Assembly (NCBI RefSeq): GCF_002162375.1
Contig: NZ_CP021425.1
Location: forward strand, 3,294,766 to 3,358,765
Length of the DNA: 64,000 nt
Direction of reading: 5' to 3'
From: Oleiphilus messinensis
GTDB lineage: Bacteria; Pseudomonadota; Gammaproteobacteria; Pseudomonadales; Oleiphilaceae
Shown here: in pieces, positions 62,075 through 64,000 of the stretch
How positions within the stretch are numbered: the first letter of the stretch is position 1
Layout of the letters: each line of letters opens with the position of its first letter
Position numbers and translations under genes: made by a program
Notes under the pieces: generated by a model
What the model was told of the DNA's origin: nothing
The model's database searches: none
Seen by the model: only the letters and a program-made list of their open reading frames with translations

Positions 62075-62099
62075 GCTCAGCGCTGGCGAGTGGGTGTCC
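62075..62099 (+). repeat. Stray RAYT/REP fragment
   Basis: GCTCAGCGCTGGCGAG (62075-62090) is identical to 61268-61283 inside the RAYT gene, and GTGGGTGTCC at 62090-62099 is the REP-like 10-mer. It is a non-coding scrap of the RAYT element between the ParD gene and the acetyltransferase. Confidence 0.6.
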
Positions 62100-62186
62100 T
62101 GCTTGTCGTTGGCTAAGATACTCTCGAAATACGTCGTTAATGACTGGAAAGATGAACTGTGCCCCCCTGATCACTTGTAAACATAT

Positions 62187-62618
62187 TTACAATTCCAAGT
62201 GCAAAAGCGGATAAGCTTTACCCTGCCCATCGGTGGGAGAGCGTCCCTTGACCGAGAATCCAATGTGTTTATAGAACCCCAGTGCCATCTGATTCTGCTC
62301 ATTAACATCAACTTTTGTAGCACCTTGGTATTTGATCGCATGTTCCATCAGTATTTTTCCTATCCCTTGTCCACGCACATCGGGTGAAATAAACAACATT
62401 TCAATGTTGCCTTCATGGACACCGCAAAATCCAAGTATTTCACCGGTATTACTTTTAACGCACCGTAATGCCACTGCATCAAAATACTGGTGCAGGATTA
62501 AGGGCTTTAAAGCCTGCAAGTCTGATTCTAATAAAAAATCATGAGTCGCTCTGACCGATGCTTCCCATATTTGTATCAGCTTGTTGTAGTCACTTTTCTC
62601 GACAACATCAACTTTCAT
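62187..62618 (-). CDS. GNAT-family acetyltransferase, YjaB-like
   Basis: A 143-residue acetyltransferase. LIQIWEASVRATHDFL and FISPDVRGQGIGKILMEHA (acetyl-CoA loop, Q/R-x-x-G-x-G) and DVNEQNQMALGFYKHIGFSV are characteristic and match E. coli YjaB closely. ATG 62618 is preferred over the upstream in-frame start at 62648. Substrate unknown. Confidence 0.85.
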   Translation of the reverse strand: MKVDVVEKSDYNKLIQIWEASVRATHDFLLESDLQALKPLILHQYFDAVALRCVKSNTGEILGFCGVHEGNIEMLFISPDVRGQGIGKILMEHAIKYQGATKVDVNEQNQMALGFYKHIGFSVKGRSPTDGQGKAYPLLHLEL

Positions 62619-62779
62619 AACTTTATTTGCCCCCAAATTTATACACATCTTGTGCGTGATGTCTTTCCTACTGATCCTGCGTTATTCAAAAACAAGAGAG
62701 GCACAACTGACATAGGGTTGTCAGTGAACTCCATAAAAATACCGTTTTTACAACAGACACATAGAGTGGAGAAAACACA

Positions 62780-63163
62780 GTGCAACCGAACAATATCAAT
62801 ATCGCAGTATGGTTTGAATTACCCGTGACAGACTTTGCGCGAGCCGTAACCTTTTATCAGAATATTTTTGGTTTCGAAATCGTCACAATGGAGTTGGCGG
62901 GGTTGAAACAAGGTTTATTTCCCCATGATGAAAAATCACTTGTGTCTGGAGCGATTGTTTGTGGTATGGATTACAAACCTTCCAAAGATGGCAGCATGGT
63001 TTATCTAAACGGTGGCGACGACCTCTCGAACGTTTTAGCGAAAGTAAGCACCGCAGGTGGCAGTGTACTGCTACCGAAAACTCACTTGGGCGAAGAGATT
63101 GGTTATATTGCCCATTTTCTTGATAGCGAAGGCAATCGAGTGGGTCTTCATTCCATGCAGTAG
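62780..63163 (+). CDS. VOC-fold (glyoxalase/dioxygenase-like) protein
   Basis: A 127-residue metal-binding or drug-binding VOC protein: VWFELPVTDFARAVTFYQNIF at the N-terminus and GYIAHFLDSEGNRVGLHSM at the C-terminus, with the repeated beta-alpha-beta motif. The start is a GTG with GGAG eight bases upstream. Divergent from the GNAT gene. Substrate unknown; these small proteins are often carried on mobile DNA. Confidence 0.82.
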   Translation: MQPNNINIAVWFELPVTDFARAVTFYQNIFGFEIVTMELAGLKQGLFPHDEKSLVSGAIVCGMDYKPSKDGSMVYLNGGDDLSNVLAKVSTAGGSVLLPKTHLGEEIGYIAHFLDSEGNRVGLHSMQ

Positions 63164-63201
63164 GCCTGCTTCTCGGTATAACAAGGACGTTATCCGCACC
63201 A

Positions 63202-63822
63202 TCATCTTGATGTCGTCGCCAAAAGGCAACCCGCACCTAAGAAGGTTGAGCCAAACACCTTACCTAATAATTTGCCTGAAACTGAATTGTGCGTAGCTTT
63301 CGTTCTTTGTGCCAGCAGCGCATAAGCGCACAAACACACGAAAGACAAGATCATAAAACTGAATACAAACAAAAGAAACTGAGGTAACAATGGTTCGGAA
63401 ACCACTACGAATTGCGGAAATAGTGCGGTGGTAAAAATAATGGCTTTGGGATTTGTCAGCGCCACAAGCACACCTTGAAAGTACAAATTCAAGTTGCCAG
63501 CTTTTTTCTTCTCGAAACAGTTTAGCTCGATCTTCCCTACCCCATTACGCCAAAGTTTGAGCCCCATGTAAATCAGATACAACGCGCCCAAGACTTTCAC
63601 AACAGTAAACGCAACTGCGGAGTGAAGCACCACCGCACTTAACCCCAGTACTGAAAAACCCGACATAATGAACAGCCCGGAAACATTCCCTAGAGCGGTT
63701 ACCAGAGACGCCTTAAAACCAAAAGCGATGCTATTTACCGAAACGAGCAGTACAGCTGGACCGGGTGTCGCGGTGGCTATCAATGCAATCGAACAAAAAG
63801 CGACCCAACTTTCAAATTGCAT
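63202..63822 (-). CDS. LysE/RhtB-family amino acid exporter
   Basis: A 206-residue inner-membrane exporter with five or six helices. IATATPGPAVLLVSVNSIAFG is the family signature; LGALYLIYMGLKLWRNG and ALTNPKAIIFTTALFPQF follow. The size is typical. Convergent with the VOC gene, 38 bp between stops. Substrate is probably an amino acid or homoserine-like metabolite (family knowledge). Confidence 0.88.
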   Translation of the reverse strand: MQFESWVAFCSIALIATATPGPAVLLVSVNSIAFGFKASLVTALGNVSGLFIMSGFSVLGLSAVVLHSAVAFTVVKVLGALYLIYMGLKLWRNGVGKIELNCFEKKKAGNLNLYFQGVLVALTNPKAIIFTTALFPQFVVVSEPLLPQFLLFVFSFMILSFVCLCAYALLAQRTKATHNSVSGKLLGKVFGSTFLGAGCLLATTSR

Positions 63823-63982
63823 CTCTTACTCCCAAGCTAAAAAGTGACTTAATAACTGAAACGCATACTTATTCACCGTCGTTAGGCGCTCCGCTACTGC
63901 ACTCAAGTGAAGGGCAGCGACTCAGTATGATACATTGGTGCCTAGATCAGAAGTGTAAATTTTGTCTGACAACTAATCAAAC

Positions 63983-64000
63983 CGCTCGGCAGAGCGTTTT
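63983..64000 (+). terminator. Hairpin at the window end
   Basis: CGCTC-GGCA-GAGCG followed by TTTT at 63983-64000. No plus-strand gene ends just before it, so it may belong to a transcript beginning near 63823 or be chance. The 160 bases before it hold nothing else I recognise. Confidence 0.35.

Noticed and set aside
62100-62173. Short frame KILSKYVVNDWKDELC near the stray REP copy.
   Set aside because: No start or ribosome binding site; could be a gene tail but too short to support.
63170-63900. Possible integron attC sites (TATAACAAGGACGTTATCC near 63178 and GTTAGGC near 63884).
   Set aside because: Core sites are not paired, no folded attC body lies between them, and the genes are in mixed orientation.

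Overview
The window looks like chromosomal DNA from a marine-type gammaproteobacterium. The basis is family content only: a DUF3450/ExbB TonB-type system, BaeSR, GalU, YebG, YtfJ, LapG, RND/DUF1302 genes and PEP-CTERM components, with moderate GC and compact gene spacing. No rRNA or tRNA gene was seen, so I do not name a genus.

Layout. 1-3 kb: minus-strand TonB energiser operon (DUF3450, two ExbB-like channels, apparently the first codons of an ExbD-like gene at the window edge). 3-5.3 kb: a transposase scrap, a nitroreductase-like protein and the PEP-CTERM/exosortase-associated acyltransferase. 5.6-7 kb: lysozyme-like lipoprotein, MerR regulator, chemoreceptor relic. 7-13.7 kb: two cupin/JmjC-type oxygenase genes, one split by a complete IS4-family element with a clear 10-bp target duplication, divergent from a cyclic-peptide-type ABC exporter and an SPFH protein. 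13.8-21.1 kb: PotD-like binding protein, NIT-domain chemoreceptor, DUF4214 and FilA-like secreted proteins, and an unrecognised protein. 21.3-28.7 kb: LexA-controlled yebG, then DUF2760 plus two divergent Hsp70 proteins, then an SMP-30-like protein. 28.7-31.9 kb: a transmembrane Ser/Thr kinase whose periplasmic half is a branched-chain-amino-acid-type binding protein, with a cyclic-nucleotide-binding partner.

32-45 kb: DUF2156 protein, eukaryotic-type HisA, a crotonase-MarR operon with two palindromic operators, LapG, BaeSR, a dihaem peroxidase, a TetR-SDR pair sharing an operator motif, YtfJ and GalU. 45-54.5 kb: small regulators, an ArsR-controlled RND/LolA-like/DUF1302/DUF2892 block, and FadH with a divergent TetR repressor. 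54.6-56.5 kb: a membrane protein and a PEP-CTERM substrate.

56.9-64 kb is accessory DNA: a BrxR/CapW-type WYL regulator divergent from two tiny basic proteins (one only 32 residues, with its own ribosome binding site and a 13-bp-stem hairpin), a membrane protein, what looks like the tail of a polymorphic toxin followed by its immunity gene, a RAYT/REP element interrupted by a complete IS1595-type element (25-bp inverted repeats, 8-bp duplication), a ParDE toxin-antitoxin pair, and single acetyltransferase, VOC and LysE genes. The candidates for undescribed biology are the oxygenase/peptide-exporter locus, the orphan BrxR/CapW locus, the toxin-tail/immunity pair and the kinase-receptor fusion. 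All functional statements rest on reading sequence and remembered family features; no search was run.
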